64,000 bases of DNA from Paenibacillus sp. 1_12 (GTDB lineage Bacteria; Bacillota; Bacilli; Paenibacillales; NBRC-103111): assembly GCF_900114475.1 (NCBI RefSeq), contig NZ_FOTE01000009.1:124001-188000 (forward strand), read 5' to 3'. Of the stretch, positions 25,042 through 34,707 are shown piece by piece. The position numbers were made by a program, and so were the translations under genes. Numbering within the stretch: position 1 is the first letter of the stretch; each line of letters opens with the position of its first letter. Below the pieces are notes generated by a model. That model worked only from the letters and a program-made list of their open reading frames with translations. It had not been told where the DNA came from and did no database searches.

Positions 25042-26199
25042 ATGGGGTCTCTCGAGGAATTACCAACAATAAATAACCAAATGCTTACACAGGTAGTACA
25101 AAAAATGTTGAAGGATGAATCCGCCAATGTGACTGATTGGAAAACCAGTGAATTGCAAGGCGGAACCCTTGGTAAGGTTTATGCGCTAAGTGGTACCTAC
25201 AGCCTTAATCGAATTGCCTCAAACACTGAGTCGGCTTCAGTTTACAATGAGCATACCACCCACTCAACGACGCATAAGGGATCAAAGCTGGAGAAAGCGG
25301 GCTGGTCAACCATCCTGAAAATCCAGAAAGCCTATGAACGATTTGGAGATCCAGACAGCTGGAGACGCGAGATGCTGCTGTACCAATCTGATTTATATTA
25401 TCAATTACCTAAGACTTTAAAGGCTCCCGTTTGTTATAATATGGAAGATAAACAGCAAGGTGAGATTTGGTTATGGTTAGAACACATTTCAGGTCATCAT
25501 GGGATTCATTTATCCGGGGATCATTATGCCTTGATCTCACGTCATTTGGCACATTTTCAAGGGACGTATTTAACGGGTAAGCCGCTTCCCTCCTATCCGT
25601 GGTTAAGTACACAATATTGGCTTGTACAAACCATGTCGCAATGGGGGACACGTGCCATTCCATGGATTCAGACGAATAAGGAAACAGGATTATCCATGGA
25701 GGTTGTTGAGGGTGTACAACAGCTTTGGGCTGAGCGTGATCAGCTGCTTGATGTATTTTACAGTCTGCCTCGTACTTTTTGTCACCGTGATTTTAGTGCA
25801 GGCAATGTATTTCTGACTCAGGATGCCACGGGAATGGATCAAACGGTAGTGATCGATTGGGATTGTGCTGGAATTGGCATTGCCGGTGAGGACATCGCTG
25901 ATTTGGTTGGGGAAGCTCTTATATTTTATAAATTTGATCCTGCCAAGGCTGTAGAACTGCAAGAAAAGATCGTATCGCATTATATATTAGGGTTGCAGGA
26001 AGCAGGCTGGAACGGTGATGAGAAGCTGATTCGTCTCGGTTATTTAATAAGCTTAACTTTGCATTGGTGTTTTCGGATTATATGCCGTGCTCAGAAAAAA
26101 GACAACCCTGAAATCAATCGGTATGCTTCTGTGTTATCTTTTATTGTTCATCAGGCTGCTGAAGCGCGGAAGATTATTTCAACTTTGCCTATGAAGTGA
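25042..26199 (+). CDS. Phosphotransferase of the APH/choline-kinase type
   Basis: This kinase-fold protein has 385 residues. The N-lobe has a Gly-rich LQGGTLGKVYALSG loop and a candidate Lys in STILKIQKAY. The C-lobe has the catalytic FCHRDFSAGNVFL and the metal-binding VIDWDCAGIGIAGEDIADL. The family phosphorylates aminoglycosides, choline or other small alcohols; the substrate here is not deducible. It starts at an ATG after GGAGGAT and leads a run of five close, same-strand genes (VOC, amidase, creatininase family, GNAT), so it may act on a common small molecule. It is longer than typical APH enzymes because of an N-terminal insert. Confidence 0.8.
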   Translation: MGSLEELPTINNQMLTQVVQKMLKDESANVTDWKTSELQGGTLGKVYALSGTYSLNRIASNTESASVYNEHTTHSTTHKGSKLEKAGWSTILKIQKAYERFGDPDSWRREMLLYQSDLYYQLPKTLKAPVCYNMEDKQQGEIWLWLEHISGHHGIHLSGDHYALISRHLAHFQGTYLTGKPLPSYPWLSTQYWLVQTMSQWGTRAIPWIQTNKETGLSMEVVEGVQQLWAERDQLLDVFYSLPRTFCHRDFSAGNVFLTQDATGMDQTVVIDWDCAGIGIAGEDIADLVGEALIFYKFDPAKAVELQEKIVSHYILGLQEAGWNGDEKLIRLGYLISLTLHWCFRIICRAQKKDNPEINRYASVLSFIVHQAAEARKIISTLPMK

Positions 26200-26237
26200 G
26201 TCAAGTGTAATCATCATATAAGGACCAGGAGGCCCAC

Positions 26238-26726
26238 ATGAAAATAAATGCCCAAGGCGTGTCAGAGGTCGTTTTGGAAGTTAGCGATATGAAACGTGCT
26301 GTTGATTTTTGGTCTGGCCAATTAGGATTTCCTATTGTTCAACAATGGGGATATCAAGACGGTCAATTTACAGTGGAAGCGAATGACATTTGGGCTACAT
26401 GGCTGTACGTTGGAGGACCCACAAATTTAGGTTTATGGCTGCCACGAAAGTTTAACGAACAAGAGCTTTTGCAAAAGGCCTCCTCCGTTTCCTTATGGAA
26501 TGGGTTATTTGATGAAGGTGGCATTCACGTGCATTTGGCTTTATATGTAGGAATTGACCAGATTGAATCGGCGATTCAAGTGCTTGAGAACCATCATATC
26601 GACAGGAAGATCGTCATCAGAGGCATTCACAAAAGAGTTTATTTTAAAGACACTGAAAATAATGTAATCGAGTTCTATACCCAAAGTATGGAGGAAGATT
26701 ATTTGTCGAGGTTCCATCCAATTTAA
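26238..26726 (+). CDS. VOC-superfamily protein
   Basis: The protein has 162 residues. The opening VSEVVLEVSDMKRAVDFWSGQLGFP and the closing KRVYFKDTENNVIEFYTQ give the paired beta-alpha-beta units of the VOC fold. A Glu in VIEFY is a likely metal ligand, as is the His pair in IHVHLAL. The enzyme type (dioxygenase, isomerase or resistance protein) cannot be told apart. It starts at an ATG with CAGGAGG and sits between the phosphotransferase and the amidase at short spacing, consistent with one operon. Confidence 0.82.
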   Translation: MKINAQGVSEVVLEVSDMKRAVDFWSGQLGFPIVQQWGYQDGQFTVEANDIWATWLYVGGPTNLGLWLPRKFNEQELLQKASSVSLWNGLFDEGGIHVHLALYVGIDQIESAIQVLENHHIDRKIVIRGIHKRVYFKDTENNVIEFYTQSMEEDYLSRFHPI

Positions 26727-26769
26727 GTTCATATTCCACTACGTCATGGTAAAAAGGAGGACTGCCATA

Positions 26770-28245
26770 ATGAATATAAATGTGCATGAATGGATTATAG
26801 AAGCAGATATAACAAAGCTGCAAACGGCCATGGAAGCAGGAACCGTAACCTCGGAAGAGCTTGTTCAAGAATATTTGGACCGTATACATAAGTACGATTC
26901 GAGCATCAATTCCATATTGGAAATCAATCCCGATGCTTTACACATCGCGCGGGCTTTGGACCAAGAACGTAAAGATACAGGAAGTCGGGGAAGCCTGCAC
27001 GGCATACCCATTCTGTTGAAGGATAATATCGATACTCAGGATAACCTGCATACGAGTGCAGGATCAGTAGCATTGGCTGGATCATTTGCAGCAGCGGATG
27101 CATACATAGCTTCAAAGCTTCGTTCGGCAGGCGCCGTTCTTCTCGGAAAAGCGAATATGACGGAATGGTCCAATTTTATGTCCAGCCGGATGCCAGCGGG
27201 ATACAGCTCACGAGGCGGGTATGTGTTAAACCCATATGGTCCCGGCGAGCTATTCGTTAGCGGCTCCAGTTCGGGATCAGCAGCGGCTGTTGCGGCAAAT
27301 CTGGGCGCGGCCGCGATCGGAACGGAAACAGCAGGCTCTATTGTTGGCCCAGCAAGTCAAAGCTTTCTTGTAGGAATCAAGCCGACTGTCGGATTGATTA
27401 GTCGAGCTGGAATCATCCCGATATCCAGCAGTCAGGATACCCCTGGACCTATAGCCAAAACGGTTTCAGATGCTGCGATAATTTTGGGGGCATGTACCGG
27501 AATAGACGAGAAGGATTCGGCTACGCTAACGAGTGAAAATGGCGCTTTGACAGACTACACCCCCTTTTTGGATGCAAGCTTTTTAAGTCAGGCACGAATA
27601 GGGATTCCCCGACATTATTACAAGCATTTAGACGAGGAAAGACTTGCTATTATGGAAGCTGCCATTGTCACTTTGAAACAGGAAGGCGTCACCATCGTAG
27701 ACCCTGTCACGCTTCACGTTGAACAAAATAGCTGGAATAATGATGTCATTATGTATGAATTTAAAAAGGGCTTGAATCATTACTTATCCCAATTAGCAGA
27801 CTCCGCACCGATTCACTCTTTGAAAGAATTGATCGCCTATAATGAAAAGCATACCGAAATAGCTTTACAATATGGGCAGGACACGCTAATCCGATCCGAA
27901 GAAAACACACTGACTGAGCAAACCTATTTGCAAAAGAAACAAGCCTACTCCGAGCTGCCGCTGCTGCAAGGGATTGATTATGCCATAGACACTCATTCGT
28001 TAGATGCACTCTTGCTGCCTGGGGATGTGGATGGGATGTATATTGCCGCACGATTGGGCTACCCATTGATTACGGTTCCGGCAGGATACTCAGCGAATGG
28101 AGTGATCGATTCCGATGGTGATTCCACCAAAGGTCCTTTTGGCGTCATCTTCTCTGGCAAAGCATGGAGTGAACCTACTTTAATCAAATTAGCCTACGGA
28201 TTTGAACAAGCCACACACCACCGTGCTCCACCTCAATTGGATTAA
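26770..28245 (+). CDS. Amidase-signature-family amidase
   Basis: The protein has 491 residues from the ATG at 26770, preceded by AAGGAGG. The Ser-cisSer-Lys triad is visible: Lys in GIPILLKDNID, the cis-Ser and the Gly/Ser motif in GSSSGSAAAVAANLGAAAIGTE, and the nucleophile in TETAGSIVGPAS. It closely resembles secreted or cytoplasmic peptide-amidase-like members (the GatA fold), but it is not GatA because it stands outside a gatCAB context. No signal peptide is seen. Expected reaction: hydrolysis of a carboxamide. It is followed 37 bp later by a creatininase-family gene, which may open or cleave a related amide. Confidence 0.9.
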   Translation: MNINVHEWIIEADITKLQTAMEAGTVTSEELVQEYLDRIHKYDSSINSILEINPDALHIARALDQERKDTGSRGSLHGIPILLKDNIDTQDNLHTSAGSVALAGSFAAADAYIASKLRSAGAVLLGKANMTEWSNFMSSRMPAGYSSRGGYVLNPYGPGELFVSGSSSGSAAAVAANLGAAAIGTETAGSIVGPASQSFLVGIKPTVGLISRAGIIPISSSQDTPGPIAKTVSDAAIILGACTGIDEKDSATLTSENGALTDYTPFLDASFLSQARIGIPRHYYKHLDEERLAIMEAAIVTLKQEGVTIVDPVTLHVEQNSWNNDVIMYEFKKGLNHYLSQLADSAPIHSLKELIAYNEKHTEIALQYGQDTLIRSEENTLTEQTYLQKKQAYSELPLLQGIDYAIDTHSLDALLLPGDVDGMYIAARLGYPLITVPAGYSANGVIDSDGDSTKGPFGVIFSGKAWSEPTLIKLAYGFEQATHHRAPPQLD

Positions 28246-28281
28246 GCACAGATAGGATTAGATACTGGAAGAAGGTTAACT

Positions 28282-29040
28282 ATGCTTAGTTATACAAACA
28301 CAACAACAGAAGTTGCAAACAGCGGAACGGACTCGGCAATTATATCGGTAGGCGCGACGGAGCAGTTTGGTCCCTTCCTTCCGATGCATTTGGATACGTT
28401 AATTGCACAATTGTATGCTGAAGCATATGGCAGAGAGCTGCGCGCATATGTCCTGCCGACACTTCCATTTAACACTTCTGAGGAGCATGCCAGCTATAAG
28501 GGGACGGTAACGGTTAGTCCCAATGTGTTAACTGCTATGCTGGAAGAGATCGTTATCAATTTGGCAAGGCAAGGCTTCACCAAGTTTGTGATTTGCAGCG
28601 GGCATGGGGGCGCATATTGGGAGAGTGCTTTTATTAAGCATATGAATTATAAATACCCGCAAATACTTCTGATCGCACCTAACCACAATCAACATCATGC
28701 GTGGGAAGCAGCAGCACGAGCCTCAGGTCTCGAAGGGTTAGATGAGATGCACGGCGGGTTATTGTCTGTTTGCACCGCAATGTGGCTCTGCCCGGAGCAC
28801 GTCAAACCAGGTTCTATGGGCTCAGATATTCCGCCGCAGCATCGTTTATATGCAGATTACATGGGATGGGATAAGCTCACCAAGGATGGCTGCTGGGGAA
28901 AGTTTGAAACGGGTATCTATACGGACGATGAATTAAGAGAAAAGGGCAAAATATTTTGGGAAACCTTTATTATGAAACGATCCGAGGGTCTACAAGCCAT
29001 TGTTGATGAAGCTTATCGCAGAAAAATGTCGCCCGAATAA
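28282..29040 (+). CDS. Creatininase-family amidohydrolase
   Basis: The protein has 252 residues. Metal-binding residues are seen in VGATEQFGPFLPMHLDT (Glu, His, Asp) and SGHGGAYWE (His), with a further Glu in DEMHGGLLS. The family includes creatininase and the enzymes that act on formamidopyrimidines and mycofactocin precursors. The active-site layout is intact. It follows the amidase by 37 bp and likely belongs to the same transcript. Substrate is unknown; cleavage of a cyclic or linear amide is expected. Confidence 0.87.
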   Translation: MLSYTNTTTEVANSGTDSAIISVGATEQFGPFLPMHLDTLIAQLYAEAYGRELRAYVLPTLPFNTSEEHASYKGTVTVSPNVLTAMLEEIVINLARQGFTKFVICSGHGGAYWESAFIKHMNYKYPQILLIAPNHNQHHAWEAAARASGLEGLDEMHGGLLSVCTAMWLCPEHVKPGSMGSDIPPQHRLYADYMGWDKLTKDGCWGKFETGIYTDDELREKGKIFWETFIMKRSEGLQAIVDEAYRRKMSPE

Positions 29041-29131
29041 CTACACGGGAATCTGTGTTGAGAAGTGCCTCCTTGCCCTTATGGTTAATAAGGTATTGGT
29101 CCCTTACCAAAAAATAAAATGAGGATTGTCT

Positions 29132-29644
29132 ATGACGAATCTGATTGAAGTTCGACTCATGACGAAGGAAGACGTAGAACTCGTGTATCGTATTTTCACT
29201 GAACATAACATTAACAAACCTTTGGAATACATCCTGAAGTGTTGGGAGCAAAATTTAACGGGTGAACGGATAACCTTATTAGCCTTTTACAGCGGTCAGT
29301 TTGCCGGAAGCTTACACCTGCTTGCGACCTCTGACTACCCTTATTTCGAGGAAAATGGCATACCGGAAATCAACGATTTTAACGTCATCCCTCCATCACG
29401 TAAGCTCGGAATCGGTCATGCTCTCATGGAAGCCGTCGAGAACATAGCCTTGAACAAATATGCGATTGTCGGCATAGGCGTTGGAATGTATCAAAGCTAT
29501 GGAAGTGCACAGCGCTTATACGCAAGAAGAGGATATATGCCAGACGGCAGGGGCTTGATGTATAAGCAGCAGCCCGTCATCCCCGGTACCCAGGTTTGCG
29601 CTGATGACGATTTAAATCTGTACTTCACCAAAGCCCTATCCTAA
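29132..29644 (+). CDS. GNAT N-acetyltransferase
   Basis: The protein has 170 residues from the ATG at 29132, preceded by GAGG. It has the GNAT acetyl-CoA loop PPSRKLGIGHALMEAVE (about 95-110), an initial VRLMTKEDVELVYRIF helix and the later VGIGVGMYQSYGSAQRLYARRGYMPDGRG segment. It acetylates an unknown amine. It closes the five-gene run that starts at 25042, with about 90 bp before it, so it may or may not be in the same transcript. Confidence 0.85.
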   Translation: MTNLIEVRLMTKEDVELVYRIFTEHNINKPLEYILKCWEQNLTGERITLLAFYSGQFAGSLHLLATSDYPYFEENGIPEINDFNVIPPSRKLGIGHALMEAVENIALNKYAIVGIGVGMYQSYGSAQRLYARRGYMPDGRGLMYKQQPVIPGTQVCADDDLNLYFTKALS

Positions 29645-29734
29645 AGGAAAGATCCTGACATACATGGAGCTTCCCCGTAAGATAGACACTTTGCAAAAGG
29701 TCTCCCCCTTGCGGTGCGCTTTTCACATCCTATA

Positions 29735-29775
29735 AACGGTCTCTTTTTCACAAGAGGTCGTTTTTTTTATTTTCG
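29735..29775 (+). terminator. Terminator before the sigma-factor gene
   Basis: AACGGTCTCTT pairs imperfectly with AAGAGGTCGTT, followed by a T run. It should end the upstream operon. Confidence 0.65.
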
Positions 29776-29800
29776 GGAACTTTTCGCTGAGCAGTCGGTC
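29776..29800 (+). promoter_or_regulatory. Possible ECF-type autoregulatory promoter
   Basis: GGAACTTTT (29776-29784) and CGGTC (29796-29800) resemble the GAAC/CGTC pair used by ECF sigma factors. The placement leaves a very short leader before the ribosome site, which lowers confidence. Confidence 0.3.
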
Positions 29801-29819
29801 TAATTGGGGAGGTGATTTC

Positions 29820-30368
29820 GTGGAACCACATTATTTGCAGCATCTGACAGGTGGGAGTGATAAAGACGCTATTCTTCGTGATCTGATGAACCAATATGGA
29901 AACGACGTTTGGAACTTCGCATTTTTTCTGACCCGTCGTTCTGACGCAGCCGATGATCTTTCCCAGGACGTGTTTTTATCCGTATATGACAAGCTATACA
30001 GCTTTCGAGGCGAATGTAGTGTGAAAAGCTGGTTATTAACCATCACGCGAAACAAGTCATTAAACTATTTAAAAAGCGCGTTTATAAGTAAAGTGACGTT
30101 AGTGGACTATGTCATTCGAAGAGGCAGCTCACGATCAGCAGAGGAAGAATTGTTTGATCGCTTGGAGACCCGCCATATTTGGGTAACGCTTATGCGGATT
30201 CCCCGCAAATTCAGAGAAATTCTGCTTTTGAATGCTCATTATGAGCTAACGAACAAAGAAATATCAGCACTGCTGGACATACCGGAAGCAACCGTCAAAA
30301 CACGACTTCATCGAGCCCGGAATAAATTATCCGATATGCTGAAAAAAGAAAAACAAGAAGGAGAGTGA
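29820..30368 (+). CDS. ECF-type RNA polymerase sigma factor
   Basis: The protein has 182 residues and starts at GTG after GGGGAGGTGA. Region 2 (about 22-90) contains VWNFAFFLTRRSDAADDLSQDVFLSVYDKLYSF and SVKSWLLTITRNKSLNYLKS. Region 4 (about 115-175) contains the helix-turn-helix NKEISALLDIPEATVKTRLHRARNKL. The layout is the SigW/SigX/SigY class. The next gene begins within a few bases of its stop and has a single membrane segment, the usual arrangement for a sigma factor and its membrane anti-sigma factor. The target stress is unknown. Confidence 0.93.
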   Translation: MEPHYLQHLTGGSDKDAILRDLMNQYGNDVWNFAFFLTRRSDAADDLSQDVFLSVYDKLYSFRGECSVKSWLLTITRNKSLNYLKSAFISKVTLVDYVIRRGSSRSAEEELFDRLETRHIWVTLMRIPRKFREILLLNAHYELTNKEISALLDIPEATVKTRLHRARNKLSDMLKKEKQEGE

Positions 30369-30370
30369 CT

Positions 30371-31390
30371 ATGAAAGAGCAACCGCCGCAATGGAGCGAA
30401 GCGTTCAGCTCGTCCCCTTTTATGAAACCGCGTTTTACAGAACAAATGAAGCAGGACATTATTCACAAAGCGAAGCAAAGGCCACAATCGAAAGTAAAAA
30501 CGGCGACCCGATTCATTCCGGCAATGGCCATTCTTTTAGTTGTTGGTGCTATTATGGTATTTACACTTTTACCGAAGAGCGTTACGGAGCAAATGCAGAA
30601 TCCCGCATCCGTAGGTAAAGTAGACCCTTGGAGCGTTCGAATGGAATATCAACAAAATGGGACAACATTGTTCAATATATTCCCGGACCCCAACCTGTCT
30701 GCGGGCAAACCTTTCGGATATATGATCCATTTTACAGCTCCTTTTGATACGTTTGCAGGAAACCAAATCACCATCAACGCTTTTCATAAGGAAACCGGTA
30801 CACGTATAACCGCACTTCATCCACAAACCATAACGACACCAAGCTCGGGGTATCCCGGTTTGGAGCGTTTTACAACGACGTTTGCCCTTCCTCTCAGTGG
30901 AATATGGCGATACGAAGTGATGCTAAACGGTCAATTTTACGGGGATGCTGTTCTGTCTGTGGCAGAGCCCTCCTGGACGGTAAGTCCCACTTTTGAACTG
31001 CCTTATACTAGCGGCGATGGCAAGAAAAATGCGTACGTGCTAGTTGGTGAGCAAGGCAAAGCGGGTTTTATTGTTGGTCCTTATATTAATGAAAAGGGTG
31101 TAAGATTAGACCAGCAGCCCCTCATCGCAGGAAAGGGCAACAAATATATGTGGCATTTTTGGGGAGCAGATCAAGAGCTTGAAGGGGAATTCAAGGTATC
31201 GGCAGTTAAACAAGGTACGACCGCCTTGGTACAGGTATTCTCAGCGAGCCAGCTCGGCGGAGGTCTGAATGGTGCGGATCGCACTGCGGTTTCTTCGATG
31301 TCATTGCCTGAACCTGGACGGTGGAGAGTGATGGCCTACATCAACGATCGCTTGTACAGCAGCATCGTTGTAGATGTGATTTCGAATTAG
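30371..31390 (+). CDS. Membrane protein, likely anti-sigma factor with a duplicated extracytoplasmic domain
   Basis: The protein starts at the ATG at 30371, five bases after GGAGAG; GTG at 30365 overlaps that site. It has about 339 residues: a 44-residue cytoplasmic N-terminus, one membrane segment (FIPAMAILLVVGAIMVFTLL) and a roughly 275-residue outside part. That part reads as two similar beta-sandwich-like units, each ending in a comparable closing strand: SGIWRYEVMLNGQFYGDAVLSV and PGRWRVMAYINDRLYSSIVVDV. There is no zinc-binding HxxxCxxC anti-sigma motif, so the anti-sigma role is inferred from its position directly after the ECF gene. Ligand sensing by the outside domains is plausible. 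Confidence 0.72.
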   Translation: MKEQPPQWSEAFSSSPFMKPRFTEQMKQDIIHKAKQRPQSKVKTATRFIPAMAILLVVGAIMVFTLLPKSVTEQMQNPASVGKVDPWSVRMEYQQNGTTLFNIFPDPNLSAGKPFGYMIHFTAPFDTFAGNQITINAFHKETGTRITALHPQTITTPSSGYPGLERFTTTFALPLSGIWRYEVMLNGQFYGDAVLSVAEPSWTVSPTFELPYTSGDGKKNAYVLVGEQGKAGFIVGPYINEKGVRLDQQPLIAGKGNKYMWHFWGADQELEGEFKVSAVKQGTTALVQVFSASQLGGGLNGADRTAVSSMSLPEPGRWRVMAYINDRLYSSIVVDVISN

Positions 31391-31416
31391 AAGACGATTG
31401 GCTTTTATAGGACCAT

Positions 31417-31467
31417 TCGTTTATTGACCTTTTCTGCCATATAGCGGATGAGGTCTTTTTGTTTATT
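31417..31467 (+). terminator. Probable terminator of the sigma/anti-sigma operon
   Basis: GACCATTCG pairs with CGGATGAGGTC across a long loop, followed by TTTTTG. The stem has mismatches. Confidence 0.4.
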
Positions 31468-31643
31468 GAATTCGTTTTGCCTAAAACTTTTTAATGCCAT
31501 TAAATTGCATTCTTATATATCGCGTGCTAAAATCCCAATAAACGTATTCACGTATAGATAACAACGTTCTTATATGAAGAACGAAATAGTTCTTTATTTT
31601 AGTTCATACTTGTGCCCAGAAGATAAAAGGAGCTGTAGATTTT

Positions 31644-33389
31644 ATGAAAAAAAGGATTCCATTACTTCAATTAACCGTAGGAAAGAAGCTGTATGCCAGC
31701 TTTATTCTCGTCCTTATCCTAATGTGCGTTCTAGCTTGGTTTACCACTTCTGAACTTAGAATAATCAACGATAAAACAAAGTCCATTACCAATAATAATA
31801 TGCGTGGCGTAGAAGTTATTAATCGTATTAATTATTTGATTGAGCATGTATTCGCACTGGAGTTGCAAAGTATGATCCAATCGGATACTTCGACATTAAA
31901 TTCGCTCAACGATGAAGTGAGTCAAACCATAAAAGAGATTGAACAGCAATTTGAAACTTATGAAAAAAGGATTATGACTGCTGAGGATTTGGACCTGATC
32001 GTGCGGGTTAAAACCAACTGGAGCGATTACAAAACACTACATACTCAATTCGTGCAATACTCAACGAAGGTGAATCTGATCAGTGGAGCTGGCAAAGATG
32101 GAGATCAAGTTATTAAACTGATACAAGAATCGCAGAACATATATGCAAGCATGAAGCTTGATATCGACAAATTGGTCAATCTTGACCATGAAGCGGCATT
32201 GAATGCAAGCAATGAAGCAGATGAACTTTACTCCAAGAGCATCGTTACATCTATTATACTGATATTAATCGCTGCAGCGTCCGCGATGGCTCTTGCATAC
32301 ATCCTATCCATATATATTTCCAGACCTGTCCGACTGGTTTCCAAAGCCATTGAACTGGTGGCTGCAGGCAATTTGAGCATTCAAGTACCGAATATTAAAA
32401 ATCGCGATGAAATTGGTGATTTAGTCCATTCTCTTCAAGCCATGATTCAAAATTTCGGCAATATCATTCATAGCATTCAGGATGCGGTCGCGCAAGTGGC
32501 GGATTCTTCATTACAGCTAAATGTAGGATCGCAGGAAGCAGCTCAAGCGGCCAATCAAGTATCTTCTGCCATGCAGGAATCTGCTGTCCGAGCTGAAAAT
32601 CAAATGAGAGGCTCAGAAGAAACGAGTAAAGCTATGGGGGATATATCCATTGGAATACAACGTATCGCAGAAACGACAGGACGTGTATCAGAGCTGGCAG
32701 TTCAAACCACTCACCAGGCAGAGCAAGGAAATGATAATATACAGCGAGTGATCGGGCAGATGAACTCTATTAACAAATCGGTAGAGCAAAGCGCTGACGA
32801 ATTAAATAGGCTCAATAAACGTACGGTTGAGATCGGAGAAATCATCACCATCATTCGAGATATTTCTAATCAAACCAGTTTGCTGTCTCTTAATGCTTCC
32901 ATTGAAGCTGCGCGCGCTGGTGAGTACGGAAAAGGCTTTGCTGTAGTAGCAAACGAAGTGAAAAAATTAGCCGAGCAGTCCAATCAATCTGCTACACGAA
33001 TTGCCGAACTCATTCAAATTATCCAATCTGATTCCAGGCAAGCCGTACATGCTATGAATGTAGGAATTTCTGAAATCCAGATTGGCAGCCGCTCCATTCA
33101 TGAAGCAGGTGTCAACTTTGGACAGATCGTGCTTGCGACTGAACGGTTGTCTGAACAAATCCAGGAGGTTGCCGCAGCTTCAGAGCAGATCTACGCGGGC
33201 GGCGAGGAGGTTGCAGCGTCTATTACAGAAATAGCATATATTGCAAAAAAAACGTTCGAAAGTACCCATCATGTCGCCTCTATCTCCGTAGATCAATTGA
33301 AGGATATGGAAGAAATAAATAGTTCGACTTCCGATCTTTCCCGAATTGCTGCTCAAATGCGGCAAGCTACAGCCAAGTTTACATTTTAA
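31644..33389 (+). CDS. Methyl-accepting chemotaxis protein
   Basis: This 581-residue transmembrane chemoreceptor has TM1 at about residues 14-34. A four-helix-bundle ligand domain of about 150 residues follows, then TM2 at about 190-212 and a HAMP domain ([23 protein letters not shown]...[14 protein letters not shown]). The cytoplasmic signalling domain has the conserved hairpin tip [47 protein letters not shown]. It should couple to CheA/CheW and steer the flagellar motor; motAB is present about 13 kb away. The start is an ATG with AAAAGGAG. It is monocistronic. Confidence 0.95.
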   Translation: MKKRIPLLQLTVGKKLYASFILVLILMCVLAWFTTSELRIINDKTKSITNNNMRGVEVINRINYLIEHVFALELQSMIQSDTSTLNSLNDEVSQTIKEIEQQFETYEKRIMTAEDLDLIVRVKTNWSDYKTLHTQFVQYSTKVNLISGAGKDGDQVIKLIQESQNIYASMKLDIDKLVNLDHEAALNASNEADELYSKSIVTSIILILIAAASAMALAYILSIYISRPVRLVSKAIELVAAGNLSIQVPNIKNRDEIGDLVHSLQAMIQNFGNIIHSIQDAVAQVADSSLQLNVGSQEAAQAANQVSSAMQESAVRAENQMRGSEETSKAMGDISIGIQRIAETTGRVSELAVQTTHQAEQGNDNIQRVIGQMNSINKSVEQSADELNRLNKRTVEIGEIITIIRDISNQTSLLSLNASIEAARAGEYGKGFAVVANEVKKLAEQSNQSATRIAELIQIIQSDSRQAVHAMNVGISEIQIGSRSIHEAGVNFGQIVLATERLSEQIQEVAAASEQIYAGGEEVAASITEIAYIAKKTFESTHHVASISVDQLKDMEEINSSTSDLSRIAAQMRQATAKFTF

Positions 33390-33747
33390 TTAGACAAGCA
33401 CTATGCAAACAGCCGCTGGCTGGCGGCATGTTCCGCTTGATGCCATTGCTACAAGGCAGCATGTAGCCTTTTGCGCTGGTTAATTGACCCCAATCAGGCA
33501 ATATCGCCATCATCGAGTATGACTCCATTTACAGCTCATAACTTCCACCTTCGACCCACTCTGGCCAAAGTCAGGGTGGGTTGTTTATTGAGGTGGTCCC
33601 AATTTTCTACATAAAACCTTTATATGTAGTTGACCTCTGGTTAACAAATGAACTTTATACTGACAAAGGTGGTCATGGAAGGAATCAGCTTCCACATCAA
33701 TAGCTAACCGCCTAACTAAGGCCGTTATCGTCAGGAGTGAATGATGT
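33390..33747. other. Intergenic region before the Ugp-type operon
   Basis: A terminator lies at 33552-33592 (see its entry). The rest contains no open frame of note. TTAACA and related hexamers near 33640 recall Pho boxes, but spacing is irregular. Confidence 0.4.
33552..33592 (+). terminator. Terminator between the chemoreceptor and the Ugp-type genes
   Basis: ACCCACTCTG pairs with CAGGGTGGGT, followed by TGTTTATT. Confidence 0.7.
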
Positions 33748-34707
33748 ATGAGCCTCATGGAAAAACAACTCGGGAGCGTTTCCGCTAACAGACCCAAGCC
33801 AGCTGCTGTTGGCCGTATCCAGAGCCTTCATAAGCTGCGACTGCAGGAAAATTTGCTCGCCTATTTATTTATGGCCCCCTCTCTGCTGCTGTTTGGTGTA
33901 TTTCTATTCTATCCGCTGCTGCAATCCATCTATCTGAGTCTGCATCTTACCGACCCACGGGGACGCATCGCAGAATTTGTAGGCATCGAGAACTTTCAGG
34001 AGCTGTTCCTGTCAGAGCGCTTCTACCAAAGCCTGAAGGTCACATTGTCCTTCACCCTGCTTACCGTCCCTACCTGTATCCTGCTGGCGCTGCTGCTAGC
34101 CGCATTAACGCAATCCAAGCTGCGCGGCATGCGAGTATTCCAGTTTATATTCTCACTGCCCATCGCGATCTCTGTCGGAACAGGCTCCGTCATCTGGATG
34201 ATGCTGTTCCATCCAAGCGTGGGTACACTCAACTATTTTTTAAGCCTCGCAGGTATTTCACCTATCGGTTGGCTAACTGACCCTGCTTGGGCGCTCCTGT
34301 CTGTTTCGGTGATGACCGTCTGGATGACGCTTGGTTTTAATTACATCGTGCTGCTTAGCGGCCTGCAGGGTGTACCAGAGGAAATTTATGACAGCGCCAA
34401 AATCGACGGCTCCGGTCCGATTCGAACCTTTGTGCAGTTAACGCTGCCGCTCATATCGCCAACGCTTTTCTTCGTGGCTATCGTATCCGTTATAGGAGCT
34501 TTTCAATCGTTCGGACAAATGCACATTTTGACCAAGGGTGGACCCATGTACACGACAGATGTGGTCGTCTATAACATTTATCAGGATGCGTTTATTAATT
34601 TCCGGTTTGGTATCGGCAGCGCGCAGGCACTGGTCCTGTTCGCCATCATTCTCGTGTTGACCCTTCTGCAGTTTACCTTTTTTGAAAAGAAGGTGCACTA
34701 TCAATGA
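33748..34707 (+). CDS. ugpA: Glycerol-3-phosphate-type ABC transporter permease (UgpA)
   Basis: This inner-membrane subunit has 319 residues and about six membrane segments. The cytoplasmic coupling motif EEIYDSAKIDGSGPIRTFVQLTLPLISP contains the conserved EAA-like loop that contacts the ATPase. The N-terminal extension is Ala/Pro-containing and basic. It matches UgpA and related MalF-type sugar permeases. The start ATG lies seven bases after CAGGAGTGA. The stop overlaps the start of the next permease by four bases (ATGA), so the two are translationally coupled. The assignment to glycerol-3-phosphate rests on the binding-protein gene downstream. Confidence 0.88.
   Translation: MSLMEKQLGSVSANRPKPAAVGRIQSLHKLRLQENLLAYLFMAPSLLLFGVFLFYPLLQSIYLSLHLTDPRGRIAEFVGIENFQELFLSERFYQSLKVTLSFTLLTVPTCILLALLLAALTQSKLRGMRVFQFIFSLPIAISVGTGSVIWMMLFHPSVGTLNYFLSLAGISPIGWLTDPAWALLSVSVMTVWMTLGFNYIVLLSGLQGVPEEIYDSAKIDGSGPIRTFVQLTLPLISPTLFFVAIVSVIGAFQSFGQMHILTKGGPMYTTDVVVYNIYQDAFINFRFGIGSAQALVLFAIILVLTLLQFTFFEKKVHYQ

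Noticed and set aside
33600-33700. Pho box upstream of the Ugp-type genes
   Set aside because: TTAACA-like hexamers occur but do not repeat at the 11-bp spacing expected of PhoP sites.
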